Source: Sphingomonas sp. J315
GTDB lineage: Bacteria > Pseudomonadota > Alphaproteobacteria > Sphingomonadales > Sphingomonadaceae
Direction: 5' to 3'
Assembly: GCF_024666595.1 (NCBI RefSeq)
Contig: NZ_CP088296.1
Coordinates: forward strand, 2,780,501 to 2,844,500
DNA length: 64,000 nt
Position 1 is the stretch's first letter; every line of letters starts with the position of its first letter. Positions 53,412 through 63,312 of the stretch are shown in pieces. The position numbers were made by a program, and so were the translations under genes. Under the pieces are notes generated by a model that searched no databases, was not told the origin of the DNA, and was given only the letters and a program-made list of their open reading frames with translations.

Positions 53412-54785
53412 ATGAGCACAAAGACGGTTTCAAACAGCAACGCGCCTGTCATCGAGAGCCGTCAGATGCTCCTCGACTATTTCGCCAGGGGCGAGAAGCC
53501 GGCGGAGCGCTGGCGCATCGGCACCGAGCATGAGAAGTTCGTCTATGCGGTCGGTGACAATCATGCGCCGTCCTATGACGAGCCGGGCGGTATCCGCGAC
53601 CTGCTCGCCGAGCTGACCCAGTTTGGCTGGTCGCCGGTAGAGGAGGGCGGCAAGGTCATTGCGCTGTCCGGTCCCGACGGGACGGTCAGCCTCGAGCCCG
53701 CCGGGCAGCTCGAACTCTCCGGCGCGCCGCTCGAGAATCTGCACGAGACCTGCGCCGAGACGGGCCGCCACCTGCAACAGGTGAAGGCGGTGGGTGAGAA
53801 GCTGGGCATCGGCTTCCTTGGCCTTGGCATGTGGCCGGACAAGACCCGCGCCGAGCTGCCGATCATGCCCAAGGGGCGGTACGGCATCATGCTCAACCAT
53901 ATGCCGCGCGTCGGCAGCCTGGGCCTCGACATGATGTTGCGCACCTGCACGATCCAGGTGAACCTCGACTATGCGAGCGAAGCGGACATGGCGCAGAAAT
54001 TCCGCGTCGGCCTTGCGCTGCAGCCGCTGGCGACCGCGTTGTTCGCCAATTCGCCGTTCACGGAGGGCAAGCCGAACGGGATGCTCTCCTACCGCTCGCA
54101 CATCTGGTCGGACACCGATCCGCACCGCACCGGGATGCTGCCGTTCGTGTTCGAGAACGGGTTCGGATACGAGCGCTACGCCGACTATGCGCTCGATGTG
54201 CCGATGTACTTCGTCTACCGCGACGACCGCTATATCGACGCGGCGGGGTTGAGCTTCCGCGACTTCCTCAAGGGCGAATTGTCGGTGCTGCCGGGCGAGA
54301 AGCCGACGATGGACGATTGGGCCGATCACCTGTCGACCGCCTTCCCCGAAGTGCGGTTGAAGACCTTCCTCGAAATGCGCGGCGCCGATGGCGGGCCGTG
54401 GGGGCGCATCTGTGCGCTGCCCGCGCTCTGGGTCGGGTTGCTCTATGATCAGGGCGCGTTGGATGCGGCATGGGACCTGGTCAAGGACTGGGACATGGTC
54501 GGGCGTCAGGCGCTGCGCGACAGCGTGCCGCGGCTGGGCCTCGATGCGCCGCTGCCGGGTGGCGGCAAGCTGCGCGACATCGCGGGGCAGGTGATCGACA
54601 TCGCCGGGGCGGGGCTGACCGCACGCGCGCGGCTCAACTCGGCCGGGGACAGCGAGAACGGCTTCCTCGACCCGCTGCGCGAGATTGTCCGCAGCGGCAA
54701 GGTGCCGGCGCAGGCGCTGCTAGAGCGCTATCACGGCGAGTGGCAGGGCGACGTGACCCGCATCTATGACGAGACGCGGTTCTAG
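53412..54785 (+). CDS. gshA: Glutamate-cysteine ligase, plant/alphaproteobacterial type
   Basis: A 457-residue enzyme joining glutamate and cysteine, the first step of glutathione synthesis. Recognisable regions are RWRIGTEHEKFVYAVGD, LSGPDGTVSLEPAGQLELSG, MPKGRYGIMLNHMPRVGSLGLDMMLRTC and SYRSHIWSDTDPHRTGMLPFVF. The class II plant-type layout is usual in alphaproteobacteria. ATG 53412 (MSTKTVSN) is preferred over ATG 53403; neither has a strong ribosome-binding site. It is convergent with, and overlaps by 4 bases, the TPR gene. Confidence 0.95.
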   Translation: MSTKTVSNSNAPVIESRQMLLDYFARGEKPAERWRIGTEHEKFVYAVGDNHAPSYDEPGGIRDLLAELTQFGWSPVEEGGKVIALSGPDGTVSLEPAGQLELSGAPLENLHETCAETGRHLQQVKAVGEKLGIGFLGLGMWPDKTRAELPIMPKGRYGIMLNHMPRVGSLGLDMMLRTCTIQVNLDYASEADMAQKFRVGLALQPLATALFANSPFTEGKPNGMLSYRSHIWSDTDPHRTGMLPFVFENGFGYERYADYALDVPMYFVYRDDRYIDAAGLSFRDFLKGELSVLPGEKPTMDDWADHLSTAFPEVRLKTFLEMRGADGGPWGRICALPALWVGLLYDQGALDAAWDLVKDWDMVGRQALRDSVPRLGLDAPLPGGGKLRDIAGQVIDIAGAGLTARARLNSAGDSENGFLDPLREIVRSGKVPAQALLERYHGEWQGDVTRIYDETRF

Positions 54786-56344
54786 GGTTTCTGACCCGCC
54801 AGCTGCCACGCGGCGCGGACCTGATACGCATAGACTTCCCGAAAACGGCGGATTTCCTGCTGCGCCGCCGCCCCGAAGTCGCGCCACTCCGCAGCGCGAT
54901 CAAGCCCCGCCTGTCCGACCACGCGGAACTGGGTGCGCGCGGTTGCAGGGTCGCCCATGATCAGCTTGAGCATGCCATAGCTGAACTCCGCGTGGAGCCG
55001 GTCGATATGGGTGCGGGCAAGACCGGCGCGGATGATCGGCAGCGCCCTTTCGATCGTCGCAACGCCCCCCACATTGCCTTGCCGAAGCTCTGCTATCCCG
55101 GTGAACAGCAGCACACGGCCATATTGCGGATGGGCTATGCCGACGGAATCGCGCACCGAAAATTCGGCAGAACGCAGCGCGGAAACCGCCTCCTTGATCT
55201 TGTCCTGAGTCAACAGATTTTCGCCATAGCGCAGCCAGGCGGTCGCAGTTTCGGGGTGCTGCATGAACAGCTTGCCCTGTAACGTCCAGACGCCGGCGCG
55301 GCGCAACGGCTCGGCCTCGGCATGTTTGTCGAACGCTTCGAGAAGTCCGGCGACCGCCAACTGGGCGCGTGCGGTGTCGACATGTTTCTCCCCGAGACGC
55401 TCCAGCCGCAGCGCGAGCGCATTGCGCGCGAACGGCAATCCCTCTTCGGGCGTAACCACCGTGGCGAGATCCAGATAGATGCGCGCGGCGCGCAATGGAT
55501 CGGCGCGGGTGGCGGCGAGTTGCGTAATCAGGGCGCGCCCTAGCGCTTCTGCCTCCTGACGCCGGTCGAGCCGGACCAGCAGGCGCAAATAGCGCGCGTC
55601 GACGTCGAACCGCGCGGCGGCATCGGTAAGTCGGGTGCGGGTGTCGCGATAGATCGGCTCTGCCTCCCCAAACCGGCCGAGCTGCGCGAGCGAGTCGGCG
55701 CGGACCAGCGCGAGCGACAAGGTCAGCGGGTCGGCGGGGCCGAACGTCTTGAGCGCCTCGTCAAAGGCCTCACGTGCGGGGGCTTCGCCTTCGTCGGGGG
55801 AGGGGGAGTCGGTGAAGACCGCGGCGCGCTTGCCCTTGGCGCGGAGCCGTTGCCGTAGATCGGCGTCACCCCGTCCGCGCTGTTCGAGGATCGCGACAGT
55901 GCGCCCATAGGCACCCGTCATTTCGCGATAGAGCTTGCCCGCAGCCAGCGCTGCGTCGCCGATCAATTCACTAGCTTGCGCCATTTCGACCCACAGGCGG
56001 CGCAGCACTTCTTCATCGCGGCGCGCTCCCTCAGCCTCGGCGGGGGTGACCGGGGGACCGACGCGGCGATATTTTACCCGGCCGATCCGGTTATCGACGA
56101 TCTCGCTGGCCTCATCCAGGGCGGCATTGGCGGCCTGGGCCAGCTTCAACGCCGCCTCTGGATCGCTGGCCAGCAGCGCACGGGCGCGAGCGAGTTGCAG
56201 ATCGACGCAGCGGTCTGCGGGGTCGGGTTTGGCGAGGCAGGCGTCGAGCGCCGGTTGAACCTTGGCCGCAGCCTTGGGCACCGGCGCGCGCTCGGTCGCC
56301 AGCGCCGGAGCGGCGAGGAACAGCAGAGGAAGCAATGACCGCAT
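54782..56344 (-). CDS. Secreted TPR-repeat protein
   Basis: A 520-residue exported protein (MRSLLPLLFLAAPALA signal) rich in helical TPR-like repeats: ALKLAQAANAALDEAS, QLGRFGEAEPIYRDTRTRL, RRQEAEALGRALITQL, TARAQLAVAGLLEAFDKHAEAEPLRRA and KEAVSALRSAEF. TPRs mediate protein contacts. No catalytic motif is visible. The function is unknown; periplasmic location is inferred. Its 3' end overlaps gshA by 4 bases (54782-54785). Confidence 0.82.
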   Translation of the reverse strand: MRSLLPLLFLAAPALATERAPVPKAAAKVQPALDACLAKPDPADRCVDLQLARARALLASDPEAALKLAQAANAALDEASEIVDNRIGRVKYRRVGPPVTPAEAEGARRDEEVLRRLWVEMAQASELIGDAALAAGKLYREMTGAYGRTVAILEQRGRGDADLRQRLRAKGKRAAVFTDSPSPDEGEAPAREAFDEALKTFGPADPLTLSLALVRADSLAQLGRFGEAEPIYRDTRTRLTDAAARFDVDARYLRLLVRLDRRQEAEALGRALITQLAATRADPLRAARIYLDLATVVTPEEGLPFARNALALRLERLGEKHVDTARAQLAVAGLLEAFDKHAEAEPLRRAGVWTLQGKLFMQHPETATAWLRYGENLLTQDKIKEAVSALRSAEFSVRDSVGIAHPQYGRVLLFTGIAELRQGNVGGVATIERALPIIRAGLARTHIDRLHAEFSYGMLKLIMGDPATARTQFRVVGQAGLDRAAEWRDFGAAAQQEIRRFREVYAYQVRAAWQLAGQKP

Positions 56345-56371
56345 CCCCGCCAGACTATCACCCTGCGCCGT

Positions 56372-57887
56372 TCAAACCAGCGACAAAGCCTGACGCCGAT
56401 GGTCCCGGCAAAGCGTCACGCCGGGGACTCGCCTATTCGGGCTCGGCGCGGAAAATTTCGCCGTCCTGACGATGTAGATCACCCCGTCAGCACCTGCGCG
56501 CAGGGTGACTAGCGCGTCGATCTGGCCGGTCGCTGGCGCGAAGTCGGCGTTGCGCCGTTCCAGCATGGAGCTGCCCAGCGTCGCTCCCTGCTGGATCGAT
56601 GACACGGGAATGCTGAAGATTGACCCGCTCCGGTCGGCGAACACATAGACGTTGTGCAGTGATGGGATTGTCGTGCCGCCAACCGCACCGCCGACGATCG
56701 CGTTTCCGGCGCGGGGGCCGGTGCCGTGCGGATACTGGATCACCGGATCGGTCCGGCCAGCAGGAGGCGTCGAACGGATGCTTGTACCCTCCTTGAACGG
56801 CCAGCCGAGATTGATGGCGGTCGCCCCGTCCGAGACGAAACTGACCTCCTCGAACGCGTCCTGCCCGCTATCGGCGAGCAGCAGCCCACCGTTCCAGATC
56901 GCACCACCGGTCGGGCGGCGCAGACCCTTCGCCACATTCTGGTACAGGAAGAATTGCGGTGAAGCGCCCGTATAGGGATCGGGATTGGGCGAAACCAGGA
57001 TCAGCTTGCCGAGAAACGTCGCATCGTTCTGGGCGCTATTGGTGGGATCGCCAGCGCCACCCGCGTCGCTCAGCGCGACGAGAAGAGTGCCGTTGGCGGC
57101 CGGACCGACCCAACCCCCGCCAGCATAATTCGGTGCCGCGATCGTCAGCATCGGCCCGAAATTGTCTGGAACGATCGGCCCCGCCGGATTCCGGAGAAAG
57201 CGATTGAGCACGATGACACCGTTAGTCCGGTACAGCAGGAAAAAGGTGCCGGATGTGGCGTAATCCTGCGCGCCGGCGATGCCGATGACTTCGCCGCCGC
57301 TCGACAACGTCGTTTGAATCAGGAGCGTGCGTGCACCGCTTACCGGATCGAGACGGTAGATTGCGCCGGCGCGCTCCGCGACCAGCACGGTTGTGGCATC
57401 GATCGGAGCAATGGCGACCGGATTGACAAACCCGGTTGCGACGCGGCGTACCCCTCACGTGAATTTGTGACGGAAATCGTCACCGCGAGCTGCGCAGAAG
57501 CACGCCCATCGCTGACCGACAGCGTGATCTGATAGACATTATCCAGATCGGAATCGGCCGGGAGATCGAAGTTCGGCGACGCGGCAAAACTGAGTTGACC
57601 TGCGGCTGTGATAGCGAAGCGTGCAGCGTCCGCACCGCCACTGATCGAATAGGTCAGTGCGTCGCTGTCCGGGTCAGTGGCGGCTGCTTGATAGACCGAT
57701 CCCGTCGCATTCTCCGCTACAGTAACCGCGGCAGCCGAGGTGAAGCTCGGCGCCCGGTTGACGGGCGCAGGTCCTGGCTGGCTAGTGCTTCCGCCGCTAC
57801 ACCCGATCAGCGCGGTCGCGCCGACAGAGCGAACATGGCGCGCAATCTTTGTGCGCCCGCGCAAGCGCGGTCGTGCGTCCTTTTCAT
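56372..57887 (-). pseudogene. Sorbosone/glucose-dehydrogenase-like lipoprotein with cadherin-like domain, several frame breaks
   Basis: A likely lipoprotein (TALIGCSGGS lipobox) with a cadherin-like repeat (APSFTSAAAVTVAENATG, SYNDxD-type ATDPDSDALTYSISGGADAARF) followed by a PQQ-type glucose/sorbosone dehydrogenase (VATGFVNPVAIAPIDATTVLVAERAG, NLGWPFKEGT). One missing base at CCCC 57451-57454 separates the two parts: GAG-GGG-GTA would read REGVRRVATG. A second break near 57820 would join MKRTHDRACAGAQRLRAMF to ATALIGC. A third near 56450 would give AKIFRAEPE and a stop at 56433. Three breaks suggest decay or poor sequence. Confidence 0.6.
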
Positions 57888-57955
57888 CGATTTTGTGAAC
57901 CCCCGATCTCAGATATTCGAGGGGGTTAACAGCGACTCTTACCCAAATCAAACGA

Positions 57956-58967
57956 TTAACCGATCCGCAGCCCCATCGCCTCCTGCACCTGTCGCAGGAG
58001 CGGCGCGGCGAGGGCGGCGGCGCGCTCGGCGCCCTTGCGCAATTCGGCATCGACCGCGCCCTTGTCGGCGATCAGGCGGACCATCTCGTCGCGGATCGGG
58101 CCGAGCTTGGCGACGGCGAGGTCGGCGAGCGCGGGCTTGAAGCTGCCAAAGCCCTGCCCGGCATATTCGGCGACCACATCCTCCGGCGTGCGGTCGGCGA
58201 GCGCGGCGAAGATGGTGACGAGGTTCCTGGCTTCGGGTCGGTCCTTGAGCGATTCCCAGCTTTCGCCCATCGGTTCGGGGTCGGTCTTGGCTTTGCGAAA
58301 CTTCTGGGCGATCGCGTCGTCGTCATCGACCAGATTGATCCGTGCCGCCTCTGACGGGTTCGACTTGGACATTTTCTGGGTCGCATCGCGCAGCGACATG
58401 ATCCCGCGGCGCGGCCTTGCTGATCAGCGGTTCGGGTTCGAGCAGCAGGTCGGTCTTGTAGTCGAGGTTGAACTTGGCGGCGATGTCGCGCGCCAGTTCG
58501 AGATGCTGTTTCTGGTCCTCGCCGACGGGCACATGCGTCGCGCGATAGAGCAGGACGTCGGCGGCCATCAGCACCGGATAGTCGTACAGGCCGACGCTTG
58601 CGCCCTCGCGGTTCTTGCCCGCCTTGTCCTTGAACTGGGTCATGCGGTTGAGCCAGCCGACGCGCGCGACATTGTTGAGGAGCCAGGCCAGCTCGCTATG
58701 CGCGGGGACGCGCGCCTGGTTGAACAGGATCGAGCGGCTGGGGTCGATGCCGCTGGCGATCATCGCGGCGCTGACCTCGAACGTGCTGTCGGTGATCGCG
58801 GCCGGTTCGCTCCATTCGGTCAGCGCGTGGAGGTCGGCGATGAAGTACATCGACTCGCCGCCCGCCGCCTCGACATCGGCCTGCATGCCCACCCACTGCT
58901 TGATCGCACCGAGATAGTTGCCGAGGTGGAGATTGCCGGTGGGCTTGATGCCGGAAACGACGCGCAT
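57956..58967 (-). CDS. trpS: Tryptophan--tRNA ligase, frameshifted
   Basis: A class I aminoacyl-tRNA synthetase that charges tRNA-Trp, essential for growth. The first frame has [21 protein letters not shown] (HIGH-type HLGN), [10 protein letters not shown] and [17 protein letters not shown]. The second has [21 protein letters not shown] (KMSKS). Plus-strand CCC at 58403-58405 carries one C too many: with CC the protein reads [18 protein letters not shown]. The intact length would be 336 residues, normal for TrpS. It follows murJ by 18 bases. Confidence 0.94.
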
Positions 58968-58985
58968 GGGTTTGTGTCCAGGTCT

Positions 58986-60553
58986 TCAGGTTGATTTGCG
59001 GCGCACCAGCGCCTTGATGTCGCTCGGGCGGAAAGCGCCGGTTGCGAAACAGGCGGCGGCGTAGACGATGCAGCCTGCGCCGACCAGCACCATCATCGCA
59101 CCCGTGCGGATCGTCCACGCGCCATGGGTGTAGGGCGTGAACAGGTCGTTGAGCAGGAACATCACCCCGCCCATCGCCAGCGCCGCGCCGACCAGCCGCC
59201 ACACGCGGCGGCGCAGCTGGGGATCGGCGGTGAAATGGCCGCGCTTGACGAGGGTGCGGTAGAGCAGGGCGACATTGACCCATGCCGCGATCGCGGTGGC
59301 GAGCGGCGGGCCCATATGCTTGAGCGGGACGATCAGCGCGAGGTTGAGGATCAGGTTGATCGCGATCGAGATCGTCGCATAGCGCACCGGGGTCTTGGTG
59401 TCGGAGCGGGCATAGAAGCCCGGCGTCAGCACCTTGACCAATATGTAGGCGGGCAGGCCGACCGAGAAGGCGGCGAGCGCCTGGGCGGTCGCGCGGGTAT
59501 CATCCGCGGTGAACGCGCCATGCTGGAACAGCGCGCTGACGATCGGCGCGCCGCACACCACCAGCGCCACGGTGGCGGGGAGGGTGAGGAACAGCGCCAG
59601 CTCGGTCCCGCGATCTCTGCGTGTGCATCGCCGCGCCGTCATTCCCCGCGCCCAGCTGACGCGCGATGGTGGGGAGCAGCACGGTGCCGAGGCCAATGCC
59701 GATCAGCCCGAGCGGGAGCTGGTTCAGCCGGTCGGCATAATAGATGTACGACACCGACCCTTCGACCAGCAGGCTGGCGGCGAGCGCGGTCGAGATGACG
59801 AGGTTGATCTGATAAGCACCCGCACCCGCCGCTGCAGGTCCGATCAGCTTGAGCAGTTTCTTCACGTCCGGGGTCAGCCGGGGGAGGCGCAGCTTCAGCT
59901 TCACACCGGCGGCGCGACAGGCGAGGATCAGCCAGAGTAGCTGGAGCATGCCAGATACGGTGACGGCGATTGCCTGGTTGCGGGCGGTCAGGAGCGTTTC
60001 GTCGGCGTGGAAGAACAACAAGGCGACGATCAACGTCGCGTTGAGCAGGATCGGTGCGGCGGCATTGACCCAGAATTTGTTGAGCGAGTTGAGGATGCCG
60101 CCCAACAGCGAGACGAGGCTGATCAGCAGCAGATAGGGAAAGGTGATCCGTGACAGCTCCACCGCATAGGCGAACTGGTCCGCGCTTGCGTCGTTGAACC
60201 CGCCCGACAGCGCCCAGACCACGGGATAGGCGGCAATTTCCATCACTGCGGTGATCAGGATGAGCAGCGGCAGGAGGACCGACAGCGCCTCCTCCGCAAA
60301 GGACAGCGCGCTCTTGGTCTCGCCACCGGCTTCGCCGACCTTCTTGCTGAACATCGGGACGAAGGCGGCGCTGAACGCGCCCTCCGCGAACAGCGCGCGG
60401 AAGAGATTGGGCAGGCGAAAGGCAATCAGGAAGGCGTCCGAGGCGAAGCTGGCACCGACATAGCGCGCGAACAGCAGAATCGCGGACTAGCCCCAGCACC
60501 CGGCTAACGAGCGTCAGCCCGCCGATCGACCCGAGTGCCTTGACGAGATTCAT
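58986..60553 (-). CDS. murJ: Lipid II flippase MurJ, frameshifted twice
   Basis: A multi-helix MOP-superfamily protein that flips lipid II for peptidoglycan synthesis; essential. It begins MNLVKALGSIGGLTLVSRVLGLVRD; the next part should read LLFARYVGASFASDAFL. One extra T in GATTCTG (plus-strand AA at about 60478-60479) breaks it. The second frame runs MFSKKVGEAGGE to GAAMHTQ; a second extra base near 59613-59619 (CAGAGATCGCGG) breaks it before RGTELALFLTLPATVALVV. Correction gives about 522 residues. Sequence error is likely because both breaks hit one essential gene. Confidence 0.93.
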
Positions 60554-60595
60554 GGATTCCCCGCCTTTGTTATTTGATGCCCCTCACGGCGCATG

Positions 60596-60679
60596 TGCGG
60601 TGCCGGCCCGCTCCCCCGCCCGGCCACCCAAATCATGCTGCCGCCGGGTGGCCGGGCGGGGGAGCGGGCCGGCACCGCA
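60596..60679. repeat. Perfect 34-bp inverted repeat between secB and murJ
   Basis: Arms 60596-60629 and 60646-60679 are exact reverse complements with a 16-base loop. The stem is extremely GC-rich (TGCGGTGCCGGCCCG at the outer end). It sits just past the secB stop on the minus strand and upstream of murJ. It may end secB transcription, or it may belong to the intergenic palindrome family, although its outer tip is not CGTCA. Confidence 0.95.
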
Positions 60680-60690
60680 ACCCGAGCGAA

Positions 60691-61191
60691 TTAAGCCTGG
60701 CCGGCCTCGCCGCCCAGCATCGTCTGCGCGTCGTGCTGCGCGCGCTGCTGTTCGTACAGGCCGTTAAAGTCGATCGGCTCCAGCATCAGCGGCGGGAAGC
60801 CGCCGTCGCGGACCGCGTCGGCCAGCACGCGGCGCGCGAACGGGAACAGCAGGCGGGGCGCTTCGCCGAGCAGGAAGGGCTGGAGATGCTCGTCCGGCAC
60901 GTTGCGGATCGCGAACAGTCCCGAATAGGAGAGGTCGACGATGAACGCGACCTGCTCTTCCATGGTTGCACGCACGTCGATCTTCAGCGTCACTTCGTGG
61001 ACGTCCTGCGCGACTTCGGCAGCGCCAATGTTGAACTGGACGTCGAACGCCGGCTGGCCCTGGACCTGATAGATTGCGGGCGAGTTGGGATTCTCGAACG
61101 AGAAGTCCTTGATATATTGCGAGATCACGCCGACCGACGGAGCGGTGTCGGCGCCGTTCGCCTGGGGAGCTGCGTTGTCGGGCGTATCCAT
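60691..61191 (-). CDS. secB: Protein-export chaperone SecB
   Basis: A 166-residue tetrameric chaperone that keeps preproteins unfolded for SecA. SecB features: YIKDFSFENPNSPAIYQ, FNIGAAEVAQDVHEVTLKI, VAFIVDLSYSGLFAIRN and LLGEAPRLLFPFARRVLADAVRDGGFPPLMLEPIDF. The N-terminus is extended and acidic/polar, as in alphaproteobacteria. It is divergent from the Tim44-like gene and upstream of murJ. Confidence 0.97.
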   Translation of the reverse strand: MDTPDNAAPQANGADTAPSVGVISQYIKDFSFENPNSPAIYQVQGQPAFDVQFNIGAAEVAQDVHEVTLKIDVRATMEEQVAFIVDLSYSGLFAIRNVPDEHLQPFLLGEAPRLLFPFARRVLADAVRDGGFPPLMLEPIDFNGLYEQQRAQHDAQTMLGGEAGQA

Positions 61192-61368
61192 GGTCTTGAA
61201 ACTTCCTTTGTGGGATCGGGATATTTGTCGCGGTGACCCGCGTTGCGATGACGGTCGCGACTAGCAGGGGCAGTTGGCCGTTTCAACGGGCGTGCGCTCC
61301 GGGCCAATCGCGGGTTTGAAACGCCGGGGTTTCGCGCCTATGTTGCAGCTGAGAAAGAAGGTGCCAAC

Positions 61369-62013
61369 GTGTATCTAGTTATCCTGTTTGCGGCGATTGC
61401 CGCGTTCCTCGCGCTCCGCCTCTACTCCGTGCTGGGCAAGCGCACCGGGCACGAACAGCCCCTGCCGCGTCCGGCGGAGGAACGTGTCGGCGCGCCGCAG
61501 ATGCCGCGCACCATCGACATGCCCGCCGAGGTTCGCGACACTGGCCCTCGTCCGCTGGAGAACGGTGCCGAAGCCGGCTTGCGCGCGCTTGTCGCTGCCG
61601 ACCCGTCATTCGACGTCGGCCAGTTTCTGGAAGGCGCCAAGTCGGCCTATCGCATGATTCTGGAAGCATTCTGGAAGGGTGACCGCGACACGCTGGAATG
61701 GCTGATCGAAGCCGAAGTGCGCGACAGCTTCATCGCCGCGATCGACGCGCGCGAAGAAGCGGGTGAGACGCTGGACAACCGACTGATTGGAATCGAGCGG
61801 GCAACGATCTCCGACATCGCGCTCGATGGCGCGCAGGCCCGCGTCACTGTCCGGTTCGATGCAGACATCGCTGCGGTGACCCGCGACAAGGATGGCAACG
61901 TCATCGCCGGATCGCTGAGCGACGCGGTGCAGACGCATGACGCCTGGACGTTCAGCCGCACGCTGGGCAGCGGCGATCCGAACTGGAAACTGAGCGACAC
62001 CGACGAAGTCTGA
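61369..62013 (+). CDS. Tim44-like membrane protein (TimA type)
   Basis: A 214-residue protein with one N-terminal helix (MYLVILFAAIAAFLALRLY) and a C-terminal Tim44-like domain: FDVGQFLEGAKSAYRMILEAFWKGDRDTLEWLIEAEVRDSF then VRFDADIAAVTRDKDGNVI and DAWTFSRTLGSGDPNWKL. Family homologues (TimA in Caulobacter) lie in the inner membrane and are relatives of mitochondrial Tim44. The start is GTG 61369. It is followed by mltA 29 bases downstream, a conserved alphaproteobacterial neighbour order. Confidence 0.93.
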   Translation: MYLVILFAAIAAFLALRLYSVLGKRTGHEQPLPRPAEERVGAPQMPRTIDMPAEVRDTGPRPLENGAEAGLRALVAADPSFDVGQFLEGAKSAYRMILEAFWKGDRDTLEWLIEAEVRDSFIAAIDAREEAGETLDNRLIGIERATISDIALDGAQARVTVRFDADIAAVTRDKDGNVIAGSLSDAVQTHDAWTFSRTLGSGDPNWKLSDTDEV

Positions 62014-62042
62014 TCGGTCACGACGGTAATGACGGAGGAATG

Positions 62043-63309
62043 ATGCGCGCTTGGGGGGTAGCGGCTTGCGCCGCGCTGTTGGGCGCATGTTCGTCCGGGG
62101 TCGTCCCGGCGGGGCGTCCCGCTAGCGGGGGGTGCCGTGCCCGCGCGGCCCGCGCCTGCGCCATCGACCGGTGTTCCCGTGCGCCAGCCGGTTGCCGCGA
62201 CTCCGCTTGCGCCCGCCCCCGCTGCGGCGGTTCCGGCCGGGGTCACGACCGCCGCAGCCGCAGGTCTGACCGCCGGTCCCGCCGTGCAGGATCTGCCGAT
62301 TACGATGGCCGCCGCCGCGCGCGCGCTGGGCGCGTTCAAGATCAGCTGTGCGACTCTGGTTCGTCGGACCGACGCCACCGGCCTGACTCGCGGTGCGGAC
62401 TGGCAGCCGGCCTGCGATGCCGCGCGCTCCACCCAGGACCGCGATGCCGGGGCATTTTTCGCCCGCCATTTCGAAACGGTGCAGGTCGCCGACGGCAAGG
62501 CATTCGCCACAGGCTATTATGAGCCGGAAATCGCAGGATCGCGCACCCGCCGCCCCGGCTATGACGTGCCGATCTACGGCCGACCGTCCGACCTGATCGA
62601 TGTCGATCTGGGCAGCTTTTCGGAGTCTTTGGCGGGGCGGTCGATCCGCGGTCGCGTGGATGGGACCAAGCTTGTCCAATATCATGACCGCACCGCGATC
62701 GAGAAGGGCGCGCTGGCCGGACGCGGGCTGGAAATCGCCTGGGCGGCCGATCCGGTCGAACTCTTCTTTCTCCAGATTCAGGGCTCGGGTCGCCTGCGCC
62801 AGCCCGACGGCAGCGTCATGCGGATCGGCTATGCCAGCCAGAATGGCCGCGACTATACGGGGATCGGCAAGCTGATGCTCGACCGCGGGCTGCTCAAGCC
62901 GGGACAGACGTCGATGCAGGGCATCATGGCCTGGCTGCGCGCCAACCCCGAACAGGGGACGGCGATCATGCGCGAGAACAAGAGCTATGTGTTCTTTCGC
63001 GAGCTGACCGGGCCGGGGCCGCTGGGCGCGCTGGGCGTGCCGGTGACCGCGCTGGCGACGGTGGCGACCGATCCGAAATTCGTGCCGCTCGGCGCACCGG
63101 TCTTCCTGTCGATGGACCGGCAGGACGCCAATGGGCTGTGGATCGCGCAGGATACCGGCGGCGCGATCAAGGGCTCGAACCGGTTCGACACCTTTTGGGG
63201 CGCGGGCGACGATGCGCGGGCGATTGCCGGTGGCATGGCTGCGCGGGGCACCGCCTGGTTGCTGCTGCCCAAGGGAACGCTCCAGCGCCTCGGCGCCGCG
63301 CGCGACTGA
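62043..63309 (+). CDS. mltA: Membrane-bound lytic murein transglycosylase A, frameshifted at a G6 run
   Basis: A lipoprotein that cleaves peptidoglycan to 1,6-anhydromuropeptides. N-terminal lipoprotein signal MRAWGVAACAALLGACSSG; then the frame breaks at GGGGGG 62127-62132. Dropping one G joins RPASGGAVPARPAPAPS. The MltA domain (TGYYEPEIAGSRT, YHDRTAIEKG, FFLQIQGSGRL) and a C-terminal 3D domain (AQDTGGAIKGSNRFDTFWG) follow. The chosen ATG 62043 has GGAGGA upstream; ATG 62040 is too close to it. Intact length about 421 residues. Confidence 0.93.
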
Positions 63310-63312
63310 TCC

